Positions 7,011 through 15,592 of a stretch of 21,819 nucleotides of DNA are shown piece after piece. Source of the DNA: Gammaproteobacteria bacterium (GTDB lineage Bacteria; Pseudomonadota; Gammaproteobacteria; Pseudomonadales; Pseudohongiellaceae); contig RKSA01000244.1 of NCBI GenBank assembly GCA_007571115.1, forward strand, positions 1 through 21,819, read 5' to 3'. Position 1 is the stretch's first letter; the number at the start of each line of letters is the position of its first letter. Below the pieces are notes generated by a model that saw only the letters and a list, made by a program, of their open reading frames with translations, searched no databases and was not told the origin of the DNA. Position numbers and translations under genes: made by a program.

Positions 7011-9923
7011 TCATCCTTTGCGGTGGCGCAAATTGCGTGTGTAATTGCAGTCAGGATAGTTCGAGCAGCCGAGAAAACGGCCATATCTGCCCATTCGAGT
7101 GCCCAGCCAGCCATCGCAGTCTGGGCAGCAGTCGATCATTCCCCCGCAGTCACGGCACAGATAGCGCTCACCGGACCTGAGAGGAAGGCCGGTTGTGCAG
7201 AGCGGGCAAGCCCGTTCGGTGTGCTCACACAAAGGATAGTTCGAGCAGCCATAGAAAACATGCCCATGCCGGGCATTCTCGCGCCGCCGCAAGAATCCAT
7301 CAATGCATCGAGGGCAGGATGTCTCAGCTTCCGGTGGGCGACCGAACACCTCGACATCGTAGCCGCCGTTGAGCAGCTCCGTAACAAACTCGGACGGCGG
7401 GCCGCTGTCTGCGAGCAGGAAGGCCTGTCGTCTCGCCCGGGTGATGGCAACATAGAGCAAACGGCGTTCCTCCGCATTTGGATGGTCTTCGGCTGCTGAG
7501 AGAACCAGATCGAGCAACGGGTCATCGGCGATCTCTGCAGGAAAGCCGTATTTGCCCGAGCACAGTCCGATCACCACGACATAGTCGGCCTCCAAGCCCT
7601 TGGAGCGATGTATGGTCTTCCAGTCGAAACGAAGGCTTGGGTACTGCTTTTGCAGCACGCTCATGTTGCGAGGCCGGAGGTGCCGGTAGCGGCTCAGCAA
7701 CAGCACATCGGCCATCCCATCGTGTCGGCTGGCATCCTCCGCGATCCGCTCAAGAGCCTCCTTGAGCAACGGAAGCTCCTGCTCGCCGAGCAAACCGACA
7801 TGCACCCCCGGCAATTTGGCCTTGCGCGTCGTTCGGACTGCCTTGCGGATTTGCTCGGGATTACGCAGCACGAAATCGGTGGCAACCGATGCAATACGGT
7901 CGGCGCAGCGGAACGTGGTTGCGAGATCGCTCCGCGCGAACGCACCGAACCGGTACCCAAACTCCCGCATGACAGCGATGTCGGATCCACCGAAGCGATA
8001 GATGGCCTGCCAGTCGTCGCCTACCGCAAACAACTGGCTCCCCTGCGAACTGTCGAGCAAGGCCTTCAGCAGCCTGGCCCGGGCTGGCGAGATGTCCTGG
8101 AACTCGTCGACCAGGATGTATCGGAACGGGCTGCGGTAACGACCAGCCTCGACAAGATCGGTCGCCCGGTTGATCATGTCGTGGAAGTCGATCTCGCCCG
8201 AGCGGGCCAGCGTTTCCTGGTATCGCTCAAAAATGGGTTGAAATACGGCAAGAAACGCACGTGATCGCTCCCTATGCCGATGTGCCCCGGCACGTTCAGC
8301 GAGAGCAGGAAAAGACAATCGACTTCCCTTGAAATGTTGCAGGAAAGTCGCAACAAGCTGCGTGAAAGGATTGATCCGCCCCTCTCGCTTGAGGGTCATG
8401 AATATCTCCTCGTGGGGAATCGGCGAGAGCGTCACTCCATGGGTCGCGAGCTTTTCTTCCAGATTTCGCAGTAGCCTGCCGTCGGTGTGCTCGTGACTGA
8501 AAGTCTCGATCAGGGTGGTACCTCGTTCAGCATGAACATTGCGCTTCCACTCCATTCCCCGCAGATACTCCTTCTCGTCGACGAACGATGCCGTGTTCCC
8601 GGCAGCATTGATCCCGAAATGCTCAATGTATATGCCGTGCTCGGGAAGATGGAAATCGGGCTTGTACTGGCGCTTTTCGGAAGTGGCCATCTCGTGCTCG
8701 TAGGGTGCCTCGTATTCATAGGCAACGCCGTTGAGATAGAGGAAGTTCGCGATCTCGCACTCCTCAAAGCTACGGACGGCTTCACCCTTGAGCGAGCGGA
8801 TGCCAAACTTCCGAATGTAAGCGTAATATTCGCCCCAGTGCTTGAACTCGTGTTCGCTTTTGTAAGGCGCGAACTCGTTTTGGAACCATTCTCGCAATAC
8901 GACCGAAAGGCGATGGTCGGCCAGCAAGCCCGCCACGATGCCCTTGAGCAGGTCGAAAAATTTCCGATCATTCTCGGCCGCTGCGGCCAAAGTTGGGCGC
9001 TTTCCCTCGACCTCGCCGATGATGGCCATGCCGAGACTGTGAAAAGTTCGTACCGTCACTGCACCTGCAACTGCATTGCCCAAGCGCTTGCCAAGCCGCT
9101 CCTCCATCTCCTTGCAAGCATCGCGGGCAAAGGCTAGCAGAAGCAACTCGGAGGGCTTGCGGTAACCTCTCTGCACCAACCATCCCGCCTTGGCTACAAT
9201 GACCGAGGTCTTGCCGCTTCCGGCGGCAGCAACCACGAGGTTGCGACGGTCATCCACGGCAACTGCCCGGCGTTGTTCTTCTGTCAGAGGCCGGGCCTCG
9301 ACCGTGTCGAAGAACTTCCGCGAACGAACCAGTTCGTTTGCGACGAAAGCTGCGTTGGCCTTCGTTCTCGTATCGTCTGGCGCTTCGAGAAACGAGAGCG
9401 CATCCTGCAGCAATTGGACTTCCTCGGTGCTCGACAACGCCTCCGGCCAATGCATGGCGAATCCGGCAACCGCCGCTCTTGCATCGGCCTGCAGTTCGCG
9501 CAATGCGTCAGCAAAAAGAAATTTGGGGGGATTGGCAAGTTCAGCAATACGGTCGCGAACCGAACGAAGTGTGCTCGTGCGTGCGGCAAGGGCCCGAAAC
9601 CACCATGCGCATCTCGCCGCTTCGACCTTCTGGGCAAGCTCTTGCGCGGCCTTTCGAGACAGGCCCGAGACACGCGAACTCCCCCCAATGTGCCGCAGGC
9701 ATATGCCGGACCAAAAGCGTCCGATGGCGACATCAACCTCCTTTATGTCGCCCAGAGGCACATCGACAAACCGCGCCCCGAATACCAACCGGACGGTTTC
9801 GGGAGTCACCGATGCCGCCCTGGCGTGGCGTAGCCGCAGGACTGCAAACAAAAGTGATGCCAAGCCGGTTCGTTGCGTCTCGAAGACGGCATCTTCCGGC
9901 AACGCTGCAAGGGTTCTTCTCAT
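7011..9923 (-). CDS. UvrD/HelD-like superfamily 1 helicase with nuclease-like insertion and C-terminal zinc ribbons
   Basis: ATP-dependent 3'-5' type SF1 DNA helicase related to helicase IV. 970 residues from ATG 9923. An N-terminal region (1-210) precedes motif I AAAGSGKTS (232-240). Motif II VDEFQD (605-610), III GDDWQAIYRFGGSD (635-648), IV TTFRC (669-673), V TIHRSKGLEADYVVV (770-784) and VI YVAITRARR (824-832) are all intact. Between motifs Ia and II is an insertion of about 60 residues: FEECEIANFLYLNGVAYEYE, then KPDF (PD at 422-423) and YIEHFG (Glu434), a PD-(D/E)XK-like nuclease pattern. The C-terminus has topoisomerase-type C4 zinc ribbons (CPRC...CSNYPLC and CPDC...CSNYPDC) plus an extra CPLC/CRDC pair. 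TTG 9953 is an in-frame alternative start, but the likely promoter -10 at 9959-9964 would put the transcript start too close to it. It probably processes or unwinds damaged or foreign DNA. The adjoining methyltransferase suggests a defence role, which is inference. Confidence 0.9.
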   Translation of the reverse strand: MRRTLAALPEDAVFETQRTGLASLLFAVLRLRHARAASVTPETVRLVFGARFVDVPLGDIKEVDVAIGRFWSGICLRHIGGSSRVSGLSRKAAQELAQKVEAARCAWWFRALAARTSTLRSVRDRIAELANPPKFLFADALRELQADARAAVAGFAMHWPEALSSTEEVQLLQDALSFLEAPDDTRTKANAAFVANELVRSRKFFDTVEARPLTEEQRRAVAVDDRRNLVVAAAGSGKTSVIVAKAGWLVQRGYRKPSELLLLAFARDACKEMEERLGKRLGNAVAGAVTVRTFHSLGMAIIGEVEGKRPTLAAAAENDRKFFDLLKGIVAGLLADHRLSVVLREWFQNEFAPYKSEHEFKHWGEYYAYIRKFGIRSLKGEAVRSFEECEIANFLYLNGVAYEYEAPYEHEMATSEKRQYKPDFHLPEHGIYIEHFGINAAGNTASFVDEKEYLRGMEWKRNVHAERGTTLIETFSHEHTDGRLLRNLEEKLATHGVTLSPIPHEEIFMTLKREGRINPFTQLVATFLQHFKGSRLSFPALAERAGAHRHRERSRAFLAVFQPIFERYQETLARSGEIDFHDMINRATDLVEAGRYRSPFRYILVDEFQDISPARARLLKALLDSSQGSQLFAVGDDWQAIYRFGGSDIAVMREFGYRFGAFARSDLATTFRCADRIASVATDFVLRNPEQIRKAVRTTRKAKLPGVHVGLLGEQELPLLKEALERIAEDASRHDGMADVLLLSRYRHLRPRNMSVLQKQYPSLRFDWKTIHRSKGLEADYVVVIGLCSGKYGFPAEIADDPLLDLVLSAAEDHPNAEERRLLYVAITRARRQAFLLADSGPPSEFVTELLNGGYDVEVFGRPPEAETSCPRCIDGFLRRRENARHGHVFYGCSNYPLCEHTERACPLCTTGLPLRSGERYLCRDCGGMIDCCPDCDGWLGTRMGRYGRFLGCSNYPDCNYTRNLRHRKG

Positions 9924-9958
9924 TTTTCTAACCGCTGGCGATATGCGGGGCAAGGCGG

Positions 9959-9964
9959 ATTATA
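9959..9964 (-). promoter_or_regulatory. Probable -10 box for the helicase gene
   Basis: On the minus strand the sequence reads GTTGTATAATCC, a perfect TATAAT 36 bp upstream of ATG 9923. No good -35 is present at 17 bp (CAATGC), so activation or a weak promoter is likely. Its position favours the ATG at 9923 over the upstream TTG as the helicase start. Confidence 0.4.
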
Positions 9965-10021
9965 CAACTAACCGTGCATCCGCATTGACGTGCTGGAGGG
10001 GCATTTGCTTCAATTTGGGCG

Positions 10022-11368
10022 ATGATGATGCAGCGTGAACGGAATTTTTGCCGGGGTGCCTGGCGGTGCCTGGGGGTGTTGCTGGGTCGGCCCTGGCTGA
10101 TTGTCTTGGGGGGGGTCGCCTGCCTGGCGTTGCTGTGCCTGCAATTCACGCCGCTGGTGGAAATGCGCGTGCCGCCGGGCAAGGCCGAGGCGGTTCGCGT
10201 TGAAGGCTTGCTGCTCGATAGCGTGCCAGCCTCGCCGGGCGTGGCGGGGCACCATGAGTTGCGCTGGAACGAGGAAGAACTGAACCTGCTCACTCGCGAG
10301 CTGCTGTCATTGCTGCGCTTGAACCCGCCTTGGGCGGCCCGGCTGCATTTGCGCGAAGGCGCACTGGATTTCGCGGTTAGCCGTTCGCTGGCGGGTGGCG
10401 GGTTGTCATACCTGAACTTGCGCGGCACGATCATCAGCGATGGCAGGCGGCCGCAGTTGCACAGCCTGTGGGTCGGCGCCATGCCGGTTCCCAGGTTCGT
10501 GCTTGGCTGGCTGACGCCGCAGTTTCCCGCCGAGACAGACGCCGGCCAGCCCCTGCGCGCGGAAATCGGCCGCTTGCTCGCCAATGTGACGAGCTTGCAG
10601 CTCGGCGCCGATGAAATCCGCGTCGGCATGAATTGGGAGCCGCAACTGCTCGGGCGCATCGGCGCCCAGGCCAGGCAGTGGCTGATTTCCGAAAGCGACC
10701 GGCAACGCATCGTCGAATACCATGCGGTGATCCGCCAGACCGCAGATCGAGCCGCCGCCAGCGAACGCGCCATTCCGCTGGGGAGGCTGCTCGCGCCGCT
10801 GTTCGCCGAAGCGAGAAGGAAGTCCTTGCAAGGCAGCGATCCCATCGCCGAAAACCAGGCCCTGCTGCAAACGCTGGCAGCCTATGTCAACGGAGAGGAC
10901 ATCGCGCAATTGATCGGCGCGGAAGCAGCCGCCGCCGTGGCGCCGGCGAAATTCATCGAGGTTCGCCTGCAACGACGGCAGGATCTGGCCCAGCACCTGA
11001 GTTCGGTCGCTGCCATCACCGTCGCGCTTGGCCCGGAGCTGGCCCTGCTGCTTTCCACTGCCAAGGAATCCTATGACGCCAGGCACCGTTCTGGGTTCAG
11101 CTTTTCCGACCTCACCGCAAACAGCGTTGGCGTGACCCTGGCGCGAGTCGCGACCCGGGACCGGGAAAGCGCATTGGAAATCCAGCGCCGCATGAGCGAG
11201 CTCGATTCCGACGCCGATTTCATGCCCAGGGTCGGCGGCAATCGCGACGGCCTGAGCGAAGACGATTTCAGCGAACTCTACCAGAACACCGGCAGCGAGG
11301 CGTATCGGCAGAAGGTCGCCGAAATCCAGCTTCTGATAGAATCGGGGCCGATCTTCGCCGGCCTGTAG
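10022..11368 (+). CDS. Conserved-looking membrane-anchored protein, function unknown
   Basis: 448 residues; I do not recognise a family. The basic N-terminus (RERNFCRGAWRC) is followed by one hydrophobic segment at about residues 23-43 (PWLIVLGGVACLALLCL), indicating a type II, periplasm-facing membrane protein. The remainder is a soluble domain without membrane segments: strand-rich in the first half (LHLREGALDFAVSRSL and following), then Arg/Ala/Glu-rich helices, ending SEAYRQKVAEIQLLIESGPIFAGL. Codon use matches the flanking chromosome and the frame is long and clean, so it is a real gene. Three consecutive ATG codons (10022, 10025, 10028) make the exact start uncertain and no strong ribosome-binding site is seen. 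It is divergent from the helicase gene and 42 bp upstream of the PLP enzyme gene, so it may be transcribed with it. Confidence 0.75.
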   Translation: MMMQRERNFCRGAWRCLGVLLGRPWLIVLGGVACLALLCLQFTPLVEMRVPPGKAEAVRVEGLLLDSVPASPGVAGHHELRWNEEELNLLTRELLSLLRLNPPWAARLHLREGALDFAVSRSLAGGGLSYLNLRGTIISDGRRPQLHSLWVGAMPVPRFVLGWLTPQFPAETDAGQPLRAEIGRLLANVTSLQLGADEIRVGMNWEPQLLGRIGAQARQWLISESDRQRIVEYHAVIRQTADRAAASERAIPLGRLLAPLFAEARRKSLQGSDPIAENQALLQTLAAYVNGEDIAQLIGAEAAAAVAPAKFIEVRLQRRQDLAQHLSSVAAITVALGPELALLLSTAKESYDARHRSGFSFSDLTANSVGVTLARVATRDRESALEIQRRMSELDSDADFMPRVGGNRDGLSEDDFSELYQNTGSEAYRQKVAEIQLLIESGPIFAGL

Positions 11369-11410
11369 CCGCGCGGCGGGCTGCCGCATCGATACGCGCC
11401 GAAGATGCCG

Positions 11411-12685
11411 ATGTCGAAACCTGCCATGGCAAAACCCACGATCAAGAACCAGGGATTCACCACGCGCAACGTCCATTCGGACCGTGCGGGCCGCCCCGAG
11501 CACGGCGTATTGCACAAGCCCGTGCATCCGTCGGTCGCGTATGGCTACGAGGACGCCCGGCAACTCGCCGCAGTCTTCCAGGGCAAGCGCAAGGGCTATG
11601 CCTATGGCCGCCAGGCGAACCCCACCGTCAGCGCCTTGCAGCAACGCATCAGCGCCATGGAAGGAGGCATTGGCAGCATCGCCCTTGCCACCGGAATGGC
11701 GGCGATCTCGGCGCTCATGCTGAGCTTGCTGAAAGCCGGCGACCATCTCATTTCCAGCGCCTTCCTGTTCGGCAATACCAACAGTTTCCTGCGCACTCTG
11801 CAAGGATTTGGCATCGAGGTCGATTTCGTCGATGCGACGAGCGTCGATGCCGTGGCGGAACGGCAACGCGCCAACACCCGGATCGTGTTCGTCGAGACGA
11901 TCGCCAACCCCGTCACCCAGGTCGCCGACCTCGAGGGAATCGGCGAATTCTGTTCCCGCCATGGCCTGCTCTACGTCGTCGACAACACGATGACTTCGCC
12001 GCATCTGTTCCAGCCCCAGCAGGTCGGTGCCGGGCTGGTCGTCAATTCCCTGACCAAGTACATCGGCGGCCACGGCAATGCGCTCGGCGGCGCGATTACC
12101 GACACCGGCAATTTCGACTGGCGCGGCTACCCGAACATTCTCGACATCTACCGCGTTCCGGAAGCGAACCAATGGGGGCTCGTGCAAATGCGCAAGAAAG
12201 GGCTTCGCGACATGGGCGCCTCGCTGGCGCCGGAAGCCGCCCACACCTTGGCCGTTGGCTCCGAATCGCTGCCCTTGCGCATGGACCAGGCCTGCGCCAA
12301 CGCCATGGCGCTGGCGCGACTTTGCCAGGACCATCGCGCAGTGACGAAAGTCTGCTACCCTGGCCTGGTCGAACATCCGCAACACCAGCGGGCGCGCAAG
12401 CTGTTCCGCGCCTTCGGCGCCCTGTTCAGCATCGAGCTGGCGCCAGGCATCGACTGTTTCGATTTCCTCAACAGCCTCGAAATCGTCGTCTCGTCGAGCA
12501 ATCTTGGCGACACGCGCAGCCTCGGCATCCCCGTCGCCCACACGATCTACCACGAGATGGGGCCCGAGCGGCGCAAGTCGATGGGAGTCGCGGACTCGAT
12601 GCTGCGCTTCTCGATCGGCATCGAGGACCAGCAAGACCTGCTTGCCGACTTCAGCCAGGCGCTTGACCGATGCCCCAGGGGATAA
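11411..12685 (+). CDS. Cystathionine gamma-synthase family PLP-dependent enzyme
   Basis: Trans-sulfuration (Cys/Met metabolism) PLP enzyme, about 424 residues, cytoplasmic. Seen: RKGYAYGRQANPTVSALQQR (substrate/PLP phosphate loop), TGMAAISALML, VFVETIANPVTQVADL, VVDNTMTSPHLFQP, the PLP lysine in NSLTKYIGGHGNALGG, and near the C-terminus LRFSIGIEDQQDLLADFSQAL. The family covers cystathionine gamma-synthase, gamma- and beta-lyases, methionine gamma-lyase and O-acyl-homoserine sulfhydrylase, and the exact reaction cannot be assigned from this alone. Start: ATG at 11411, chosen because GAAG lies 6 nt upstream; ATG 11405 and 11426 are in-frame alternatives. The 3' end overlaps the Rieske gene by 16 bp, so the two are translationally linked. 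Confidence 0.9.
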   Translation: MSKPAMAKPTIKNQGFTTRNVHSDRAGRPEHGVLHKPVHPSVAYGYEDARQLAAVFQGKRKGYAYGRQANPTVSALQQRISAMEGGIGSIALATGMAAISALMLSLLKAGDHLISSAFLFGNTNSFLRTLQGFGIEVDFVDATSVDAVAERQRANTRIVFVETIANPVTQVADLEGIGEFCSRHGLLYVVDNTMTSPHLFQPQQVGAGLVVNSLTKYIGGHGNALGGAITDTGNFDWRGYPNILDIYRVPEANQWGLVQMRKKGLRDMGASLAPEAAHTLAVGSESLPLRMDQACANAMALARLCQDHRAVTKVCYPGLVEHPQHQRARKLFRAFGALFSIELAPGIDCFDFLNSLEIVVSSSNLGDTRSLGIPVAHTIYHEMGPERRKSMGVADSMLRFSIGIEDQQDLLADFSQALDRCPRG

Positions 12686-13053
12686 AAAGCAGCGAGACAG
12701 GAGTGGACCTGATTGCCGCAGCAGCGATTGCCGAAGGCCAGGCCAGGGAAGTCGAAACCGCAAGCGGGCAGTATTTCCTCGTGCGCAAGGACGGCCAGTT
12801 GCATCTGTACCGCAATTTCTGCCCCCACCTCGGCACGCCGCTGAACTGGGAAGAGCACCGCTTTCTCGACCCGGACGGCGAATGGATCCAGTGCGCCAGC
12901 CATGGCGCGCTGTTCCGCATCGAGGATGGCCTGTGCCTGGCCGGCCCGTGCATCGGCAAGCATTTGCACGCGGTGCCTTTCCAGGTGGTCGATGGCATCG
13001 TGACGATCGAGCCGGAGAGCGATCGGGAAATCAGCGAGCAACAGCCCGCCTGA
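12670..13053 (+). CDS. Rieske-type [2Fe-2S] protein
   Basis: 127-residue soluble ferredoxin-like protein. The two Rieske ligand motifs are intact: CPHLG (CxH) and CASHG (CxxH), about 34 residues apart, coordinating a [2Fe-2S] cluster through two Cys and two His. No signal peptide or membrane anchor is present, and the size matches small cytoplasmic Rieske proteins, as in nitrite reductase small subunits or dioxygenase ferredoxins. It starts inside the end of the cystathionine gamma-synthase-family gene, so the two are probably co-expressed; the redox partner is not evident here. Its stop lies 3 bp from the convergent sfsA stop, so the transcripts likely overlap. Confidence 0.92.
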   Translation: MPQGIKSSETGVDLIAAAAIAEGQAREVETASGQYFLVRKDGQLHLYRNFCPHLGTPLNWEEHRFLDPDGEWIQCASHGALFRIEDGLCLAGPCIGKHLHAVPFQVVDGIVTIEPESDREISEQQPA

Positions 13054-13056
13054 TCG

Positions 13057-13767
13057 TCAGAGCAGCACCGGCAGTGCGCGGTCGAGCAGCACGGTTCCGG
13101 CCCGGACGTCGTAGCTTGCGCCATAAGCGAGCAGTTCGACTCCCGCTGCGGCGGCCTGGCGGAGCAAGATGCCGAAATCTTGATCGATGCGATCCGCAGG
13201 GCGCAGCGAATGAACTCCATCGTGAGCGATGCAGAAGATCACCATGGCGCGTGTGCCCTGGCTGCGAAGCGCGATCAGCTCGCGCAAATGGCGCTGGCCG
13301 CGCTCGGTCACCGCATCGGGAAACAGCCCGGTTCCATCGGGCTCTGCCAAGCTGACGTTTTTGACCTCGACGAAGCATTCCCCGGCAGGCAAGCTGACGA
13401 GAAAATCGGCGCGGCCATTGCCTGACCGGTACATCGTCTCGCGCTTGATCGCCACGTGGCCGGCCAGGGGCTCGACGAGTCCTGCGGCGATCGCCTCGGC
13501 GACGAGCGGATTGGCCATGCCAGTGTTGATGCCAACGAGATGGCGGCCTTCGACTTCAACGATCTGCCAGGTATGGGGATATTTCCGCTTGGGGTTGCCC
13601 GAGGCCGTGTACCAGACGCGGCTGCCCGGTTCGCGGCAGCCGAGCATCGAGCCGGTATTCGGGCAATGGATCGTCAGCGCGCTGCCATCGGCAGCCTGCA
13701 CATCGGCGAGAAAGCGCTGGCAGCGCCGCAGCAGAACCCCCTTGTGCAAGGGTCCCGGATAGTTCAC
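13057..13767 (-). CDS. sfsA: Sugar fermentation stimulation protein SfsA
   Basis: 236 residues, the typical SfsA length. Seen: VLLRRCQRFLADV, the signature HCPNTGSMLGCREPGS, the nuclease-like core RADFLV...CFVEVKNVSL (Asp, Glu and Lys of a PD-(D/E)XK-type site), and FPDAVTERGQRHLREL. SfsA was named for maltose-fermentation effects in E. coli; its biochemical role is unsettled, with a DNA-binding or nuclease-fold activity proposed. The GTG start at 13767 overlaps the upstream aminotransferase stop as GTGA, indicating translational coupling. sfsA also lies beside dksA in E. coli, which fits the conserved neighbourhood. Confidence 0.96.
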   Translation of the reverse strand: MNYPGPLHKGVLLRRCQRFLADVQAADGSALTIHCPNTGSMLGCREPGSRVWYTASGNPKRKYPHTWQIVEVEGRHLVGINTGMANPLVAEAIAAGLVEPLAGHVAIKRETMYRSGNGRADFLVSLPAGECFVEVKNVSLAEPDGTGLFPDAVTERGQRHLRELIALRSQGTRAMVIFCIAHDGVHSLRPADRIDQDFGILLRQAAAAGVELLAYGASYDVRAGTVLLDRALPVLL

Positions 13768-14942
13768 CGGTCGAGGGCCCGGCGCAAGCGCTCGACGCCG
13801 AGCCGCAGCTCCTCCATTCCGGTGGTGAAGGCCAGGCGCACGTATTCGTTGCCGTTGCCGTCGCCAAAATCGGTTCCCGGAGTGATCGCGACGCCATGGT
13901 TTTCCAGCAGCTCGCGGCAGAATGCCTCGCTGTCGTTGCTGAAAGCGGCGATATTCGCATAGGCGTAGAAGGCTCCCTGGATTTCCCGGGGAAGCAACAT
14001 GCCGAGTTTGCCGAGCTCGGCGGCGAGATAGTCGCGGCGCTCGCGGAAGGCTGCGCGGCGTTGCTCGAAAATCTGCTGCGCTTCCGGCTCGAATGCGGCA
14101 AGGGCGGCGCGCTGGGAGAAGCTCGACGGTGAAATGAACAGGTTCTGCGCGAGGATATTGGCAGCCTCGACGTGCTCTTCAGGCACGACGATCCAGCCGA
14201 GCCGCCAGCCCGTCATGCCGAAATACTTGGAAAAGCTGTTCACGACGAAAGCTCGCGGGCTGATTTCCAGGATGCTCGGCATGTCGTCGACATAATGCAG
14301 GCCGTGATAGGTCTCGTCGAAGAGCTGATAGAGCCCCTTTGCCTCGGCCCAGTCGTTGATGCGGTGCAACTGCTGCCGGGGAATCACGGCGCCCGTGGGA
14401 TTGCCAGGCGAGGCGAGCCACAGGCCAGCGGTATTTCCCCGGCAGCCCTGCTCGAGCAGCTCCGCAGTGGGCTGGAAATCGTCCTCGACTCCGACCGGCA
14501 GCAACTGCGGTTCGGCGCCCGCCAGCCGCACCAGGCTGCGATAGCACGGGTAGGAAGGGTCGGTCATGAGCACACCGCTGCCGGGGCGCACGAGCAAATG
14601 CGACAGGATCGCCAGGCCACCGCTCGCCCCGAGCGTGATCAGGATGCGTTCAGCAGGCAGCTCGAGACCGTGCCGCTCGCGGTAATGCGCGACGAGGCAC
14701 TCGCGCAATTCGGGGATTCCCGCCGCCTGGGTGTATTGCGTGAAACCCGCGTCGAGAGCGCGCTTGGCGGCCTCGCGGATCGGTTCTGCCGTGGAGAAGT
14801 CGGGCTCGCCGGCGCCCATGTGTACGATCTTGCGGCCTTGCCGCTCGAGCTCGGCGGCGCGATTCAACACGACCAGGACGCGAAAGGGGTTGACGCCCTC
14901 GATGCGCCCGGGAAAGTTTCGTGCAGCGATGGTGCTGTTCAT
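13764..14942 (-). CDS. Class I/II PLP-dependent aminotransferase
   Basis: 392-residue aspartate-aminotransferase-fold enzyme. Seen: HMGAGEPDFSTAEPIREA, FTQYTQAAGIPELRECLVAHY, the substrate-binding ASPGNPTGAVIP, LFDETYHGL, the PLP-lysine motif NSFSKYFGMTGWRLGW, and C-terminal GNGNEYVRLAFTTGMEEL. The donor and acceptor substrates cannot be named. The start is ATG at 14942 (NSTIAARNFPGRIEG), preferred over an upstream GTG because it follows a GGA-rich site and matches the family N-terminus. It runs divergently from dksA with 140 bp between. An aminotransferase next to dksA is also the arrangement I recall from Pseudomonas aeruginosa, where it too has no firm function. Confidence 0.92.
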   Translation of the reverse strand: MNSTIAARNFPGRIEGVNPFRVLVVLNRAAELERQGRKIVHMGAGEPDFSTAEPIREAAKRALDAGFTQYTQAAGIPELRECLVAHYRERHGLELPAERILITLGASGGLAILSHLLVRPGSGVLMTDPSYPCYRSLVRLAGAEPQLLPVGVEDDFQPTAELLEQGCRGNTAGLWLASPGNPTGAVIPRQQLHRINDWAEAKGLYQLFDETYHGLHYVDDMPSILEISPRAFVVNSFSKYFGMTGWRLGWIVVPEEHVEAANILAQNLFISPSSFSQRAALAAFEPEAQQIFEQRRAAFRERRDYLAAELGKLGMLLPREIQGAFYAYANIAAFSNDSEAFCRELLENHGVAITPGTDFGDGNGNEYVRLAFTTGMEELRLGVERLRRALDR

Positions 14943-15082
14943 TCCGGGAATTCCAGTGGTGGCGGGGAAGGCGCGCATTATATCGCCAGATGATGCCTGG
15001 CGGATTGCTGTGGCGCTGGCAATTTGATTCTGGTAGGTTAGCCGCCTCGCGCAAGCGCGAGACGGGAAAGAGGCATTTGACC

Positions 15083-15526
15083 ATGACAGACATCGGCAGT
15101 TTGCCGGCCCAGCCGGTGCTGAAAAACTTCACCCCGTACCAGGCCAAGCCCGGGGAGAAGTACATGAGCGAAGGGCAGCGCGCGCATTTCCGCAGCATCC
15201 TGCTCGACTGGCGCGAGCAACTGATGCAGGAGGTCGACCGCACCGTGCATCACATGCAGGACGAAGCGGCCAACTACCCCGACCCGATCGACCGCGCCAC
15301 CCAGGAAGAGGAATTCAGCCTCGAACTGCGAACTCGCGATCGCGAACGCAAGCTGATCAAGAAAATCGACAATACCATCGAGGCGATCGCCCAGGACGAC
15401 TACGGCTTTTGCGAATCCTGCGGCATCGAGATCGGCATCCGTCGCCTCGAAGCGCGACCCACGGCCAACAAGTGCATCGACTGCAAGACCCTCGACGAGA
15501 TCAGGGAAAAGCAGTTCGGCATCTGA
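15083..15526 (+). CDS. dksA: RNA polymerase-binding transcription factor DksA
   Basis: 147 residues. DksA binds RNA polymerase through its secondary channel and, with ppGpp, tunes rRNA and amino-acid promoters. Seen: the coiled-coil hairpin with the tip DPIDRATQEEEF (the DxxDxA acidic tip that reaches the active site), SLELRTRDRERKLIKKID, and a zinc site CESCGIEIGIRRLEARPTAN followed by CIDC. All four cysteines are present, so this is the zinc-binding form. The start ATG at 15083 follows AAAGAGG by about 9 nt. A short inverted repeat (CTCGCG-CAAG-CGCGAG, 15046-15061) lies in the 5' leader. gluQ follows 66 bp downstream, a neighbourhood shared with E. coli and Pseudomonas. Confidence 0.98.
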   Translation: MTDIGSLPAQPVLKNFTPYQAKPGEKYMSEGQRAHFRSILLDWREQLMQEVDRTVHHMQDEAANYPDPIDRATQEEEFSLELRTRDRERKLIKKIDNTIEAIAQDDYGFCESCGIEIGIRRLEARPTANKCIDCKTLDEIREKQFGI

Positions 15527-15592
15527 GCAGGCGATTGGCGCCCCCTGCAGAAGATCCGCTGGCTTCGCTCAGCGCAGCGAGGGTCAAGCCCC

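Noticed and set aside
10406..12763. 785-codon minus-strand ORF
   Set aside because: It is antisense to the membrane-anchored protein and the PLP enzyme genes, whose motifs are intact; no domain on this strand.
15527..15592. Intrinsic terminator after dksA
   Set aside because: No stem followed by a T-run is present; gluQ may be read through.
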